Shown here: in pieces, positions 7,841 through 16,782 of the stretch
Numbering within the stretch: position 1 is the stretch's first letter
Layout of the letters: every line of letters begins with the position of its first letter
Assembly (NCBI GenBank): GCA_938074205.1
Contig: CALJES010000011.1
Coordinates: 237,470 to 301,469, forward strand
Source: an uncultured bacterium
GTDB lineage: Bacteria > Armatimonadota > UBA5829
DNA length: 64,000 nucleotides
Reading direction: 5' to 3'
Position numbers and translations under genes: made by a program
Notes under the pieces: model-generated
What the model was told of the DNA's origin: nothing
The model's database searches: none
Seen by the model: only the letters and a program-made list of their open reading frames with translations

Positions 7841-10800
7841 ATGTATGCATTTTCTAGGCGCAGCGTGCGTCAGTGGATGGTCATCTTGTTTGCCTCATTT
7901 GTGACTTCTGCCCTTACCTGTGCGTCTGCCGACGAATTCCGGGCTTTTTGGGTTGACGCCTGGGGTAATGGTATTCTCAGCCAGTCACAAGTTGATGATT
8001 TGCTTGGAGTCGTCGGTGATCCCAATAGCCTGGGCAAAATAAGACAGGCGAACTGCAATGCCGTTGTGGTACAAGTTCGTCGAAGAGCTGACGTGTGCTA
8101 TCCGTCTGCGGTAGGGGAGCCTTATTTTTCTGGCTTATCACCTGCAAACTTCAACGCATTACAGGCGGTAATTAATGCTGCCCACGATACTACCGGCGGA
8201 AAGAAAAGAATAGAGGTTCACGCTTGGATAGTGACCTTTGCAACGAGTTCCAGCAGCTATACTTCTCCCGTGTACTACGAACACAACGACCCTTCAGACC
8301 CCGACAACTATTGGATTACTAGGGACGATTCGGGATCCGAGCCTTCGGACAAGCCCTTTGATCCTGGACATCCCAGGGCACTTGAGTACTTAGTGAACGT
8401 ATGTATGGATCTGGTTACGAACTTCGACATCGACGGCTTGCACTTCGACTACATCCGATTTACAGGTCAGCGTCAGGGCTATAATCCCACAAGTATTGAG
8501 CGTTTCAAGGCGCGTTATGGTCGCACCAGCACCCCGGCTTACAACGACGCCGAATTTGCCCAATGGAGACGCGATCAGGTTACGGCCCTGGTGCGTCAGG
8601 TTTATGCCAGGATTCAGGCCGTCAAGCCCCATGTAAAGCTTTCAGGTGCATTTGTTACGTGGAATCCTTCGCCTACCTCTTCTACTCGGAGCGCGTTTAT
8701 GAACACGCGTCCCTATTACGAGGTGTATTCCGACTGGGACAGTTGGATGCAAGAGGGTATCATAGACATCGGGATTCCGATGACCTACTACAACTATGCC
8801 TCCTATCCCAACGACTATGTGAAGTGGATGAATTTCCAAAAGGACCGAAAGGGCAATAGGCACGTCGCCGTAGGTGCAGGCATCTATCTGAATTCTCTAG
8901 ACAACGCTATTCTCGAACTGAAAATGACTAGGGATCCTTCGGCGAACGGTAATTACGCCCAGGGTTTCTGTGGCTACTCCTATCGCGTGCCGTATAGCGG
9001 AGGAACGTGGTCGACGTTTAGTCCTCGCTTGGTTTCTGAGGTTACACCTACTTGGGCAGATATTCCGCCTATGCCATGGAAAGTTTCGCCGACCAAGGGA
9101 CATATCAGTGGTCAGGTAACCTTAGCTCCCTCGGGGGCGTGGGCTGACGGTGCATATGGTGCTCAGGTAAGTATAACTGGTCCGGAAAATCGTACGATGC
9201 GCTGCGACGGGATGGGTTGGTACGCGTTTATCGATCTGACTCCAGGCACCTATACTGTTACAGCAGTTTACCCTGGCTATCAGAGTCAGAGCAGGCAAGT
9301 TGTCGTAAACATAGGCGAAGTCACTGGAAACATGTACGTAACCCACTTCGAGCTTAGCACAAATGCTCCGCCTCAGATATCCGACGTGAGAGCTGAGAAT
9401 ATCACATCGTCCTCGGCTCAAATCAAGTGGAATACAGACATTCCGTCTACGAGTCAAGTGGAGTACGGCTTGACCACCTCATACGGCCAAATTACGGCTT
9501 TGGATTCCAACCTTGTCACTTCTCACAGCATGACTCTTACAAATCTGATCTCGAGCAAGACTTATCACTACCGTGTCCGCAGCAAGAACAGCTCAGGTGT
9601 TGAGTCCGTATCCGGTGATTATACCTTTTCAACTGCGGCTGATACTACTGCTCCAACCATATTCAATGTGCAGGTTTCGAACATAACGGGCAATTCGGCT
9701 AGAATCACTTGGCTTACAGACGATTTATCACTGGGTGAAGTTGAATATGGTTTAACTACGGCTTATGGTAGGTCAGTTGCCGAAAACAATGGATATCTGA
9801 CCAGTCATTCCGTCGAGCTTACTGGTCTAACGCAGAACACCCTGTATCACTTCCGAATCAAGGCTACGAACGGATCTGGTCTCGTGTCTTATTCACAGGA
9901 CTTCACGTTTTCCACGACCGGACAAGTAGACGATATTATCATCGATGATGCCGATCCGGCCTGCACTTTTACCGGCAGCTGGTCAATAGGCACATACGCC
10001 GGTGGATGGCCGCCGTCGGCAAGTTCATATCATTGGATTGGGACCCAGGGGTCGCCTACCGGTACTGCTAGATGGACTCCCAACATACTTGCACCCGGCA
10101 AGTATGACATATATACCTACTATCTACAGGGATCCAATCGCTCAACAGCTGCGCCTTTCAGCGTAGTGCATTCAAACGGCGCGAGCTACTACACGATTAA
10201 CCAGCAGCAGAACGGGTCTCAGTGGTATAAGTTTGCCAGTGGAATAGAGTTCAAAGCCGGTACTGCAGGCTACGTAGAGCTACACAATGGCACCGGCGAA
10301 TCCACCAAGGTTGTTATTGCAGACGCTATCAAGTTCGTATATGTCGGTCCCGAAACCACCCCTCCTTCATCTCCGTCGGGGCTGACAGCAGTTGCAGTTT
10401 CTCCTAACCGGATTGATCTTTCCTGGAATCCATCTACCGACAACTTTGGTGTTGCCGGCTACCGAGTATATAGAAACGGAGTTTGTATCGATAGTTCACT
10501 GACTACGAGTTATACCGATACAGGGTTGGCGCCGAACACTCAGTATACTTACAGGGTTTCCGCATTCGACGATGCAGGTAACGAATCAGCGTTATCAAAT
10601 CAAGTAAGTCGTTACACGCTTTCCGCGCCACCTACCGATGCAAATGTAACCTGCAATCGTGCTGTCGGAGTCTGGTACAACACCGGAACCTTCACATTCC
10701 AATGTAGCGGTTTTGGACCGGGTAACGTTGCGTACTTTAGATATGCTTGGGATCAATCTCCTACTCATTCGTGGACTGGTAGCGAGCCTCAGTGGATGAG

Positions 10801-11797
10801 CGGATCTCTCAGCTTGCAGGCGTCTTCCAGCAAAAACGGTTGGTATCTGCACGTCCGCGGGTACAACGCTGAGGGCGTTCCCAATGGTACTCTCGATAAA
10901 GGTCCTTACTACTTTGATGGAGATGCGCCAGTAGTTACCCAAATTGACGTGCCGAGGTACGCTGCAATACGAAATGGGACGTATGATGACCTTACGTGTT
11001 CATGGGCTGGCGCAGACGCAACATCCGGGATAGCTGAGTATTACTATGCCATAGGTACATCTCCTGGCGCAACTGACGTTCTAAACTGGACTCTTGCGGG
11101 CGGCGAAACCGGTGCCGTTCATCGTTTGTCAAATCCGCCCGCTTCGGGACAGGTCTATTATTGGAGCGTGAAAGCTAAAGATGCTGCCGGTAATTGGAGC
11201 AGCGTGGCTTCGTCAGCCGGTACAAGCTACGGTAGAGCATATGGCAGGATAGCAGAGGCAACTAACAACCCGGATGGCAGCGTAGTAATCATCGATCAAC
11301 CGAAGGTTGTTACCGCTGCATTCGACTCCTTCTTCTACATGCAGGAGCCCGATAGGACGAGAGGTCTGCGCGTTGTGAGCAGTGCTTCGGTTGCTCCGGG
11401 TGACTTAGTAAGTGTAGCTGGGCGGCTTTTCACAAGCGGTGGCGAGCGGTGTGTCGTCGATGCAGAGGTGACAAAATTAGGTATCGGTGCCGTTCCGAGG
11501 CCGATAGCTCTCAGTATAAGCGCAATTGGCGGGTCTGCTCCGGATGTGTACACGCCAGCTATAGGGGGCGGAGGTGCATATAACATAGGGCTTCTCATTC
11601 GAACCACCGGGCGAGTCGTTGCCCGCGGTTCAGGGTGGTTTGAAATTGCTGATGGAAGCGGAGCTATCGCAAAAGTGCATTCTCTGGTTGTTCCGGATCA
11701 AGGTGCCTTCGTCGCAGTAACAGGTATTGCAAGCGTAGAAGCGGAAACCAGGCTGGTGATGACAACGGGCACCTTGGGCGTGACCATCTATTATTGA
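7841..11797 (+). CDS. Very large secreted multidomain GHL10 (DUF187) glycosidase-like protein
   Basis: A 1318-residue exported protein. Residues 1-30 are a signal peptide. Residues 31-415 are a GHL10 barrel: FRAFWVDAWGNG opens it, and FDIDGLHFDYIRF carries the typical Asp-rich strand. Then follow a carboxypeptidase-regulatory-like beta-sandwich (about 419-505), two fibronectin-III-like repeats (about 507-598 and 600-695, each with a YGLTT(S/A)YG turn), a golvesin/xanthan-lyase-like module (about 697-833), another FN3 (about 836-927), Ig-like modules (about 928-1130) and an OB-fold-like tail (about 1130-1318). GHL10 members are thought to cleave glycosidic bonds; the substrate is unknown. The many accessory modules suggest binding to an insoluble or cell-surface glycan. 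AAGGGGGT lies upstream of the ATG. It is monocistronic and divergent from the glycan operon. Confidence 0.85.
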   Translation: MYAFSRRSVRQWMVILFASFVTSALTCASADEFRAFWVDAWGNGILSQSQVDDLLGVVGDPNSLGKIRQANCNAVVVQVRRRADVCYPSAVGEPYFSGLSPANFNALQAVINAAHDTTGGKKRIEVHAWIVTFATSSSSYTSPVYYEHNDPSDPDNYWITRDDSGSEPSDKPFDPGHPRALEYLVNVCMDLVTNFDIDGLHFDYIRFTGQRQGYNPTSIERFKARYGRTSTPAYNDAEFAQWRRDQVTALVRQVYARIQAVKPHVKLSGAFVTWNPSPTSSTRSAFMNTRPYYEVYSDWDSWMQEGIIDIGIPMTYYNYASYPNDYVKWMNFQKDRKGNRHVAVGAGIYLNSLDNAILELKMTRDPSANGNYAQGFCGYSYRVPYSGGTWSTFSPRLVSEVTPTWADIPPMPWKVSPTKGHISGQVTLAPSGAWADGAYGAQVSITGPENRTMRCDGMGWYAFIDLTPGTYTVTAVYPGYQSQSRQVVVNIGEVTGNMYVTHFELSTNAPPQISDVRAENITSSSAQIKWNTDIPSTSQVEYGLTTSYGQITALDSNLVTSHSMTLTNLISSKTYHYRVRSKNSSGVESVSGDYTFSTAADTTAPTIFNVQVSNITGNSARITWLTDDLSLGEVEYGLTTAYGRSVAENNGYLTSHSVELTGLTQNTLYHFRIKATNGSGLVSYSQDFTFSTTGQVDDIIIDDADPACTFTGSWSIGTYAGGWPPSASSYHWIGTQGSPTGTARWTPNILAPGKYDIYTYYLQGSNRSTAAPFSVVHSNGASYYTINQQQNGSQWYKFASGIEFKAGTAGYVELHNGTGESTKVVIADAIKFVYVGPETTPPSSPSGLTAVAVSPNRIDLSWNPSTDNFGVAGYRVYRNGVCIDSSLTTSYTDTGLAPNTQYTYRVSAFDDAGNESALSNQVSRYTLSAPPTDANVTCNRAVGVWYNTGTFTFQCSGFGPGNVAYFRYAWDQSPTHSWTGSEPQWMSGSLSLQASSSKNGWYLHVRGYNAEGVPNGTLDKGPYYFDGDAPVVTQIDVPRYAAIRNGTYDDLTCSWAGADATSGIAEYYYAIGTSPGATDVLNWTLAGGETGAVHRLSNPPASGQVYYWSVKAKDAAGNWSSVASSAGTSYGRAYGRIAEATNNPDGSVVIIDQPKVVTAAFDSFFYMQEPDRTRGLRVVSSASVAPGDLVSVAGRLFTSGGERCVVDAEVTKLGIGAVPRPIALSISAIGGSAPDVYTPAIGGGGAYNIGLLIRTTGRVVARGSGWFEIADGSGAIAKVHSLVVPDQGAFVAVTGIASVEAETRLVMTTGTLGVTIYY

Positions 11798-11974
11798 GTA
11801 TATACACTAGCTATTTGATAATCATACGTACCTTCCTCAATTATTGAGAGACCGGCTGCTGCCGAGCGTTGGCCTCGTCCGCAGGAATCCGCACATCCGC
11901 GTATAAGTCCGCAATAGTTGGAAGCTTTAGATGAAATCCTCATTTTCAGTGCATTCGGATAGACGGAGTTACTT

Positions 11975-13816
11975 ATGAGCGAAAGTGCAGTCAAACGTTC
12001 GGAAGAGTTTCTCAAGATCGCTGATCAGTTCAAGCTGGGCGTACTTCTCACTGAGTCATCTCATCCAGTAACTGCGAATCTCAGTGAAGTCGCAAAACGG
12101 GACATCGTCGAAGCTCTCCGACTACTTTTCAAGGTCGATGAAGACGTTGTAAGGAAATATCGCGAATTTGCTGAAACCAGCCGCGCCATAGAAATTTCCA
12201 ACGTATTAATAGATGCACTGACATTCGGCGGCAAAGTATTCTTCACAGGCTGCGGCTCGACCGGTAGGCTCTCCATTCAACTGGTCTCAATATGGAGGGG
12301 CTTTTGGCAAACCTACCGGCGGACTGTCCCCGGTGGCGCGGACCTTGCGGATTCTATGGAGCATAGGGCATTCAGTGTAATGGCTGGCGGCGACTTCGCA
12401 CTGATAAAAGCTGTAGAGGGTTTCGAGGATTTCGCAGAGTTTGGTAAGAAGCAGATTGGTGATCTTGGAGTCACAAAAGGCGACGTGGTTTTCGCGATTA
12501 CGGAGGGCGGCGAAACATCGTTTGTGATCGGCACCGCATGGAAAGGCGTTGAAGCAGGTGCCAAGGTTTATTTCGTCTATAACAATCCAGACGATATTCT
12601 AGTTGAACACATTGAGCGGAGCAGGCAGGTAATATTGGATCCTCGTATCGAGAAGGTCAACCTAACGACCGGACCGATGGCAATAGCCGGATCCACTCGT
12701 ATGCAAGCTACGACCATTCAGTTGTGCGTATTACTGACGATTCTGGAGATTGTAGTAAGAAGGCTGACTGCACATCCTAATCCGGAAAATGTCACGTCCG
12801 AATTCTCAGCCGCGCTGGGTGAGATGCATTCAACCCTGCTCGCACAGCAGGTATTGACTCAGTTGGCTGGTTTGGTGGGTCTCGAGGAGTCCGTCTACCG
12901 CAGCGGCAAAAAGAATAACTACTTCGCTGACAGATTCGGCATCGACGTGTTGACTGACACAACCGAAAGATCGCCCACGTTCTGTACACCACCATTTCGA
13001 AGGTTTGACGACACCGCTGCCGCAGAATCCTGGGCTTTTTTGTATTTACCGTACCCAGATTCCGAGACTGCTTGGCGCCACATTCTTAAACGCGAACCCC
13101 AATGCGTCGACTGGAGTGAGGAAGTGGTGCGCACCTTAGTCGGAGGCGAAAAGGCGCAGAGGCAATACCAAATAATAAAGCGCATAGGCGTTCGGAATCT
13201 GATGTGCTTCAAGATAGGGATGGATGGCATCCCAAACCGGCCTTTAGGGCCAGGTGACAGTGCTGTCGCAATACTAGACGAATCGGAAAAAGAAGGCCTT
13301 TTACGCGAGGGGGGATTCTTCAGGACGCAGTTGGAGGCTGCGAGGAAAGCCGGAGCGGGAAGAGGTCTAATTTACTTTGGATCCGAGGAATCTATTTCCG
13401 AAGTCGCCTCGTTCTGTTCGGATTGGGATCCTGAATGCAGAGCTGTCTTGGTGCCATGTCCCAAGACGAACCTACTCCTCGACGGCGTAACGCGCGCCGG
13501 CGTGAAAATGCTGCTCAATGCCCTTTCGACGTGCACGATGGTTCGACTGGGCAGGGTCATGGGAAACTACATGGTCTGGGTCGTTCCTTCGAATCTTAAG
13601 CTCATAGATAGGTCGACTCGCTATATCTCGCGTCTCACCGGTTTGTCCTATGAGGAAGCAAATCGTCTTCTATTCGAGTCGATCGAATATATAGAGCCGC
13701 GCTGGAAGGCCGACCAGGCTTATCCGCCTGTAGTGGGACTTTCCGTTATACGCCATCGTTACAATCTCACTAATGAAGAAGCGGAAAAGCGACTTTGGCA
13801 GGAGATAGGTCTGTGA
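11975..13816 (+). CDS. Double-SIS protein of the GCKR (glucokinase regulatory protein) / MurQ superfamily
   Basis: A 613-residue protein, twice the length of MurQ (~300) and close to animal GCKR (~625). The first SIS domain starts with FFTGCGSTGRLS; EGGETSFVI and GPMAIAGSTRMQA match the family's substrate loops (compare GPE-x-x-x-GSSRMK in GCKR). AVEGFED keeps the position of one MurQ catalytic Glu, but the ASECPPT segment with the other Glu is replaced by IQLVSIWRG, as in GCKR. The C-terminal LGRVMGNYMVWVVPSNLKL matches the lid motif. I therefore favour a sugar-phosphate-sensing role over N-acetylmuramate-6-phosphate etherase activity. GGAG precedes the ATG. The stop overlaps the GTG of the next gene by four bases, so it is coupled to a phosphoglucomutase-like enzyme. 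Confidence 0.75.
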   Translation: MSESAVKRSEEFLKIADQFKLGVLLTESSHPVTANLSEVAKRDIVEALRLLFKVDEDVVRKYREFAETSRAIEISNVLIDALTFGGKVFFTGCGSTGRLSIQLVSIWRGFWQTYRRTVPGGADLADSMEHRAFSVMAGGDFALIKAVEGFEDFAEFGKKQIGDLGVTKGDVVFAITEGGETSFVIGTAWKGVEAGAKVYFVYNNPDDILVEHIERSRQVILDPRIEKVNLTTGPMAIAGSTRMQATTIQLCVLLTILEIVVRRLTAHPNPENVTSEFSAALGEMHSTLLAQQVLTQLAGLVGLEESVYRSGKKNNYFADRFGIDVLTDTTERSPTFCTPPFRRFDDTAAAESWAFLYLPYPDSETAWRHILKREPQCVDWSEEVVRTLVGGEKAQRQYQIIKRIGVRNLMCFKIGMDGIPNRPLGPGDSAVAILDESEKEGLLREGGFFRTQLEAARKAGAGRGLIYFGSEESISEVASFCSDWDPECRAVLVPCPKTNLLLDGVTRAGVKMLLNALSTCTMVRLGRVMGNYMVWVVPSNLKLIDRSTRYISRLTGLSYEEANRLLFESIEYIEPRWKADQAYPPVVGLSVIRHRYNLTNEEAEKRLWQEIGL

Positions 13817-14523
13817 AGCACTCTGAACAGTCAGACGCAAATCTGCTAGACTGCGCGGTGATATTCGATCTGGACGGCGTTATAGTGTCGACGGATGATT
13901 GTCATTACCGCGCTTGGAAAAGGCTCGCCGACGAGGAGGGCATACCCTTCGATGCCGAAACGAACAATCGGCTTCGGGGTGTCAGTAGGATGGAGAGTTT
14001 AGAGATTATTCTGGAAAAGTCGCCTCGTGCATACTCCAATGATGAAAAGCAAGCTCTGGCAGACCGAAAAAACGGATACTACAGGGAACTCTTGCGGTCG
14101 CTGACGCCGTCGGATTTGCTCCCGGGAGCGCTGGAGCTTCTAAGAGCCCTCAAGGCTCGCGGAATACGGGTCGGCATAGGTTCATCAAGTAGGAATTGTC
14201 CCATAATCCTCGAGCGAGTAGGCCTAAAGTCGGCTTTTGATGTTATCATCGACGGCAACTGCATATCGCGAAGCAAGCCTGATCCTGAGGTATTCCTCAA
14301 GGCGGCAGAGCTATTGGGAATCCCTCCTCAAAGGTGTGTGGTGATCGAAGACGCAGAGGCTGGTGTTCGGGCGGCTGTTAGCGCTGGAATGCCGGTGATA
14401 GCCATTGGCGCGGCTAAGCACTCTCCAATGGCTACACTATCGGCGCCAGATCTGGCCGCTATTACAGTGGATACTATTATCGAGGCTCTCAATAGGGGTT
14501 GTGGTTCCGCAGAGGAATCTTGA
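13813..14523 (+). CDS. HAD-superfamily beta-phosphoglucomutase-like enzyme
   Basis: A 236-residue HAD protein. The nucleophile motif FDLDGVIVSTDD is near residue 18, with H-x-x-AW just after it, the pattern of beta-phosphoglucomutases (DLDGV-x-x-DT...H-x-x-AW). GIGSSSRN supplies motif II, SKPDPEVF the Lys motif, and VIEDAEAGV the metal-binding acidic motif. The GTG at 13813 overlaps the previous stop (GTGA) and has GGAG/AGG just upstream. The neighbour on the opposite strand encodes a GH65 phosphorylase, whose product, beta-glucose 1-phosphate, is the substrate of beta-phosphoglucomutase; this supports the call. The 3' end overlaps that gene's 3' end by 35 bases. Confidence 0.85.
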   Translation: MKHSEQSDANLLDCAVIFDLDGVIVSTDDCHYRAWKRLADEEGIPFDAETNNRLRGVSRMESLEIILEKSPRAYSNDEKQALADRKNGYYRELLRSLTPSDLLPGALELLRALKARGIRVGIGSSSRNCPIILERVGLKSAFDVIIDGNCISRSKPDPEVFLKAAELLGIPPQRCVVIEDAEAGVRAAVSAGMPVIAIGAAKHSPMATLSAPDLAAITVDTIIEALNRGCGSAEES

Positions 14524-16738
14524 CTGTTTCGCCGGGTTTGGCGAATCCTCTCTCGTCCCATACGGCAAACTTTAGGAGCCGATCACTGCAGTTTGTCACT
14601 GAGCACTGTTCACGTGTAATATCGATGCGGACCTGGTGACCCTTCCAGACTATCGGGAAAGATAGCTGAGTCCAGCTGTCGGGTAGATCTGGGCGGAGAG
14701 TCAGGATGTCTGATTCGAGAGCGCTGGCCATACCTGCAAAGCCGAATATCGCGACTTGCCAGCTTGCGCCGGCATTGGCTATGTGAATACCTTCGGCAGC
14801 GCCGCCCTGCCTGAGGTCCAGATCAAGACCGCAAGTTTTCTTCCAGAACTCCCAAGCCTGTTCTCGGAGTCCCAGACGACAAGCGATTATGGCATGCACG
14901 CCTGCTGAGAGCGAGGAATCGTGGGTGGTATACGGCAGGTAGTAATCCCAAGCCGCTTGTATTTCCCACTCAGTAAAGTCCTTGGGGAAGAGCATCATCA
15001 TCATTAGCACATCTGCTTGTTTTAGACACTTGCTCCTATAGAGTCTCTCCTGTGATACCTGGGCGGCAAACGGCAGACTCCGATCTATCCAAAGTTCGTC
15101 AAATCTAGGTTCGGCCAATTTTTCAAATTCCTCACATTGCAGCACTAGCCCGTCTTCTCGGCGTGGTATAGGCAGCAGCTCAGCCACGTGCAGGAACTGC
15201 TTACATTCCTCGGATGACGCCCCCGCGTGCGGACCTACTTGCGCCGCCAGGCTCAGTGCAAATTTCACCATCCTGTTGGTGTAGCTATTATTGTTTGTGA
15301 TAGGACTATATTCGTCCGGTCCCATTACCCCCAGGATGCTCGGGTGCTTCTCTCCCTTGCGCCAGTCGATCCGCTGAAGCCAGTATCTTGCCGTTTCTAC
15401 GATTGCTTCTGCACATTCAGTCGTTAAGAATGACTCTTCCCCGGTCGCAGCGGCATAGTGGGCGAATCCGTAGACGACGTCGGCAGTTACGTGTATTTCG
15501 TGGTCAGCGTACTGCCAGTTTGGACACGAATCATGTCCGTCGCGGTCCGCTTCCCACGGATACTTGGCCCCGCCATACCCGTAGCTTGCAGCAGTTTCCT
15601 TCGCACCAGGCAGTGTGCGAATGCGGAAACCGACGAGCGTGCGCGCTCGTTCAGGATCGGTATACAAATAGAACGGAAGCAAATACATCTCCGTATCCCA
15701 GAAAAACCGCCCGAAATACGCCTCGCCGGCATATCCTTTAGCATCAATTGCTACTCTCGGATCGTTGGGAACATGCGCACGAAGCAGATGGTATATTGCG
15801 CAGCGCATCGCAAGTTGCGATGTGTCGTCGCCCTCGATTTGCACGTCTGAACGATTCCATCTTTCCTCCCAAACTGCGCAGTGCTCCGCGTGCAGTTCCT
15901 CGTATGTGTGCTGAAACGCAGCGTCCAGGATTTCGCGGCAAGTTACGTTGGTCAGGTCTCGAGTTGTACAAACAGCGCTTCGCTTCTCCAAAACAAATTC
16001 AGCCCCTGCTTGGATTTCAACCTTAGTCTCAAGTTCAGCTCTTCTATCGTCTCTTTGCCAATCCCAAGAAATCGCACCGTCCGCAAGCAGACAAGTTTCT
16101 ATCCAGACCGTGTCATTTCCATCCGTAAGTACCGTGCAGCATAGGCTGTTGTTGCCTGTTCTTGAAAAATCGACGCTGCGGAAATGGTTATGACCGTTCG
16201 TGCGAACGTCGGCGTCGATGCCCGAGTGTACAACGATTGTCGTGTCTTGCAGCGGAATAACCCTGACCCTTTGGATGAATAACTGCGGTCTAGCTGCGCT
16301 GGCGAAGCGTTTAAAGAAGATCTTGAGGGTTTTGCCTGACTTTGTGCACCAGGTGAGCCCTCGCGTGAGTGTTGCAGTTCTTAAGCACAGCTCGCGTTTG
16401 TAATCGCGAATACAGCCTAGTTCCATATCGAGCTTTTCGCCGTCGACATATAACGCAATGCCCAAGAACCACGGCAGATTGATCAATTCCCAGTTTAGGA
16501 GTGGGTGTGGTCCATATATGCCAGGTACGTAAGTGCCCCATTTTGATTTTGTCTCGGGAAACCTCTCTGCCGTTACATTGGTCGGCTTCCGCAGACGATC
16601 AATGTTTTGAGGGCAATCAGAGAGATGCTCTTCCAATGAACCTCGGACGTGCAAATACCCGCTTCCTTGTGTGAATAGGCCTTCATATGCCTTTGCGGTT
16701 TTGGGGTTGAAAGCGCTTTCCGTAAGAAGCCAACTCAA
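14489..16738 (-). CDS. Glycoside hydrolase family 65 protein (disaccharide phosphorylase-like)
   Basis: About 749 residues, usual for GH65. The N-terminal beta-sandwich begins W-x-L-T-E-S-x-F-x-P...EGLFTQGSGYLHVRGS. The (alpha/alpha)6 barrel has RFFWDTEMYLLPFYLY and KYPWE, and the catalytic-acid motif GVMGPDEY. These enzymes phosphorolyse maltose, kojibiose, nigerose or trehalose to beta-glucose 1-phosphate plus a sugar. An ATG at 16753 has no ribosome site, but its own bases form GGAGGT seven bases ahead of an in-frame TTG at 16738, so I take the TTG as the start. It follows the GH4 gene closely and converges on a beta-PGM-like gene. The exact linkage specificity cannot be read here. Confidence 0.85.
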   Translation of the reverse strand: MSWLLTESAFNPKTAKAYEGLFTQGSGYLHVRGSLEEHLSDCPQNIDRLRKPTNVTAERFPETKSKWGTYVPGIYGPHPLLNWELINLPWFLGIALYVDGEKLDMELGCIRDYKRELCLRTATLTRGLTWCTKSGKTLKIFFKRFASAARPQLFIQRVRVIPLQDTTIVVHSGIDADVRTNGHNHFRSVDFSRTGNNSLCCTVLTDGNDTVWIETCLLADGAISWDWQRDDRRAELETKVEIQAGAEFVLEKRSAVCTTRDLTNVTCREILDAAFQHTYEELHAEHCAVWEERWNRSDVQIEGDDTSQLAMRCAIYHLLRAHVPNDPRVAIDAKGYAGEAYFGRFFWDTEMYLLPFYLYTDPERARTLVGFRIRTLPGAKETAASYGYGGAKYPWEADRDGHDSCPNWQYADHEIHVTADVVYGFAHYAAATGEESFLTTECAEAIVETARYWLQRIDWRKGEKHPSILGVMGPDEYSPITNNNSYTNRMVKFALSLAAQVGPHAGASSEECKQFLHVAELLPIPRREDGLVLQCEEFEKLAEPRFDELWIDRSLPFAAQVSQERLYRSKCLKQADVLMMMMLFPKDFTEWEIQAAWDYYLPYTTHDSSLSAGVHAIIACRLGLREQAWEFWKKTCGLDLDLRQGGAAEGIHIANAGASWQVAIFGFAGMASALESDILTLRPDLPDSWTQLSFPIVWKGHQVRIDITREQCSVTNCSDRLLKFAVWDERGFAKPGETVKIPLRNHNPY

Positions 16739-16782
16739 TGCAAAGACCTCCATTCTGACTTGGCTCGTTGATTAGTTTTCGA

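Noticed and set aside
11975..13816. Call as MurQ etherase
   Set aside because: Twice the length of MurQ, and the ASECPPT segment with a catalytic Glu is replaced; GCKR-like is a better fit.
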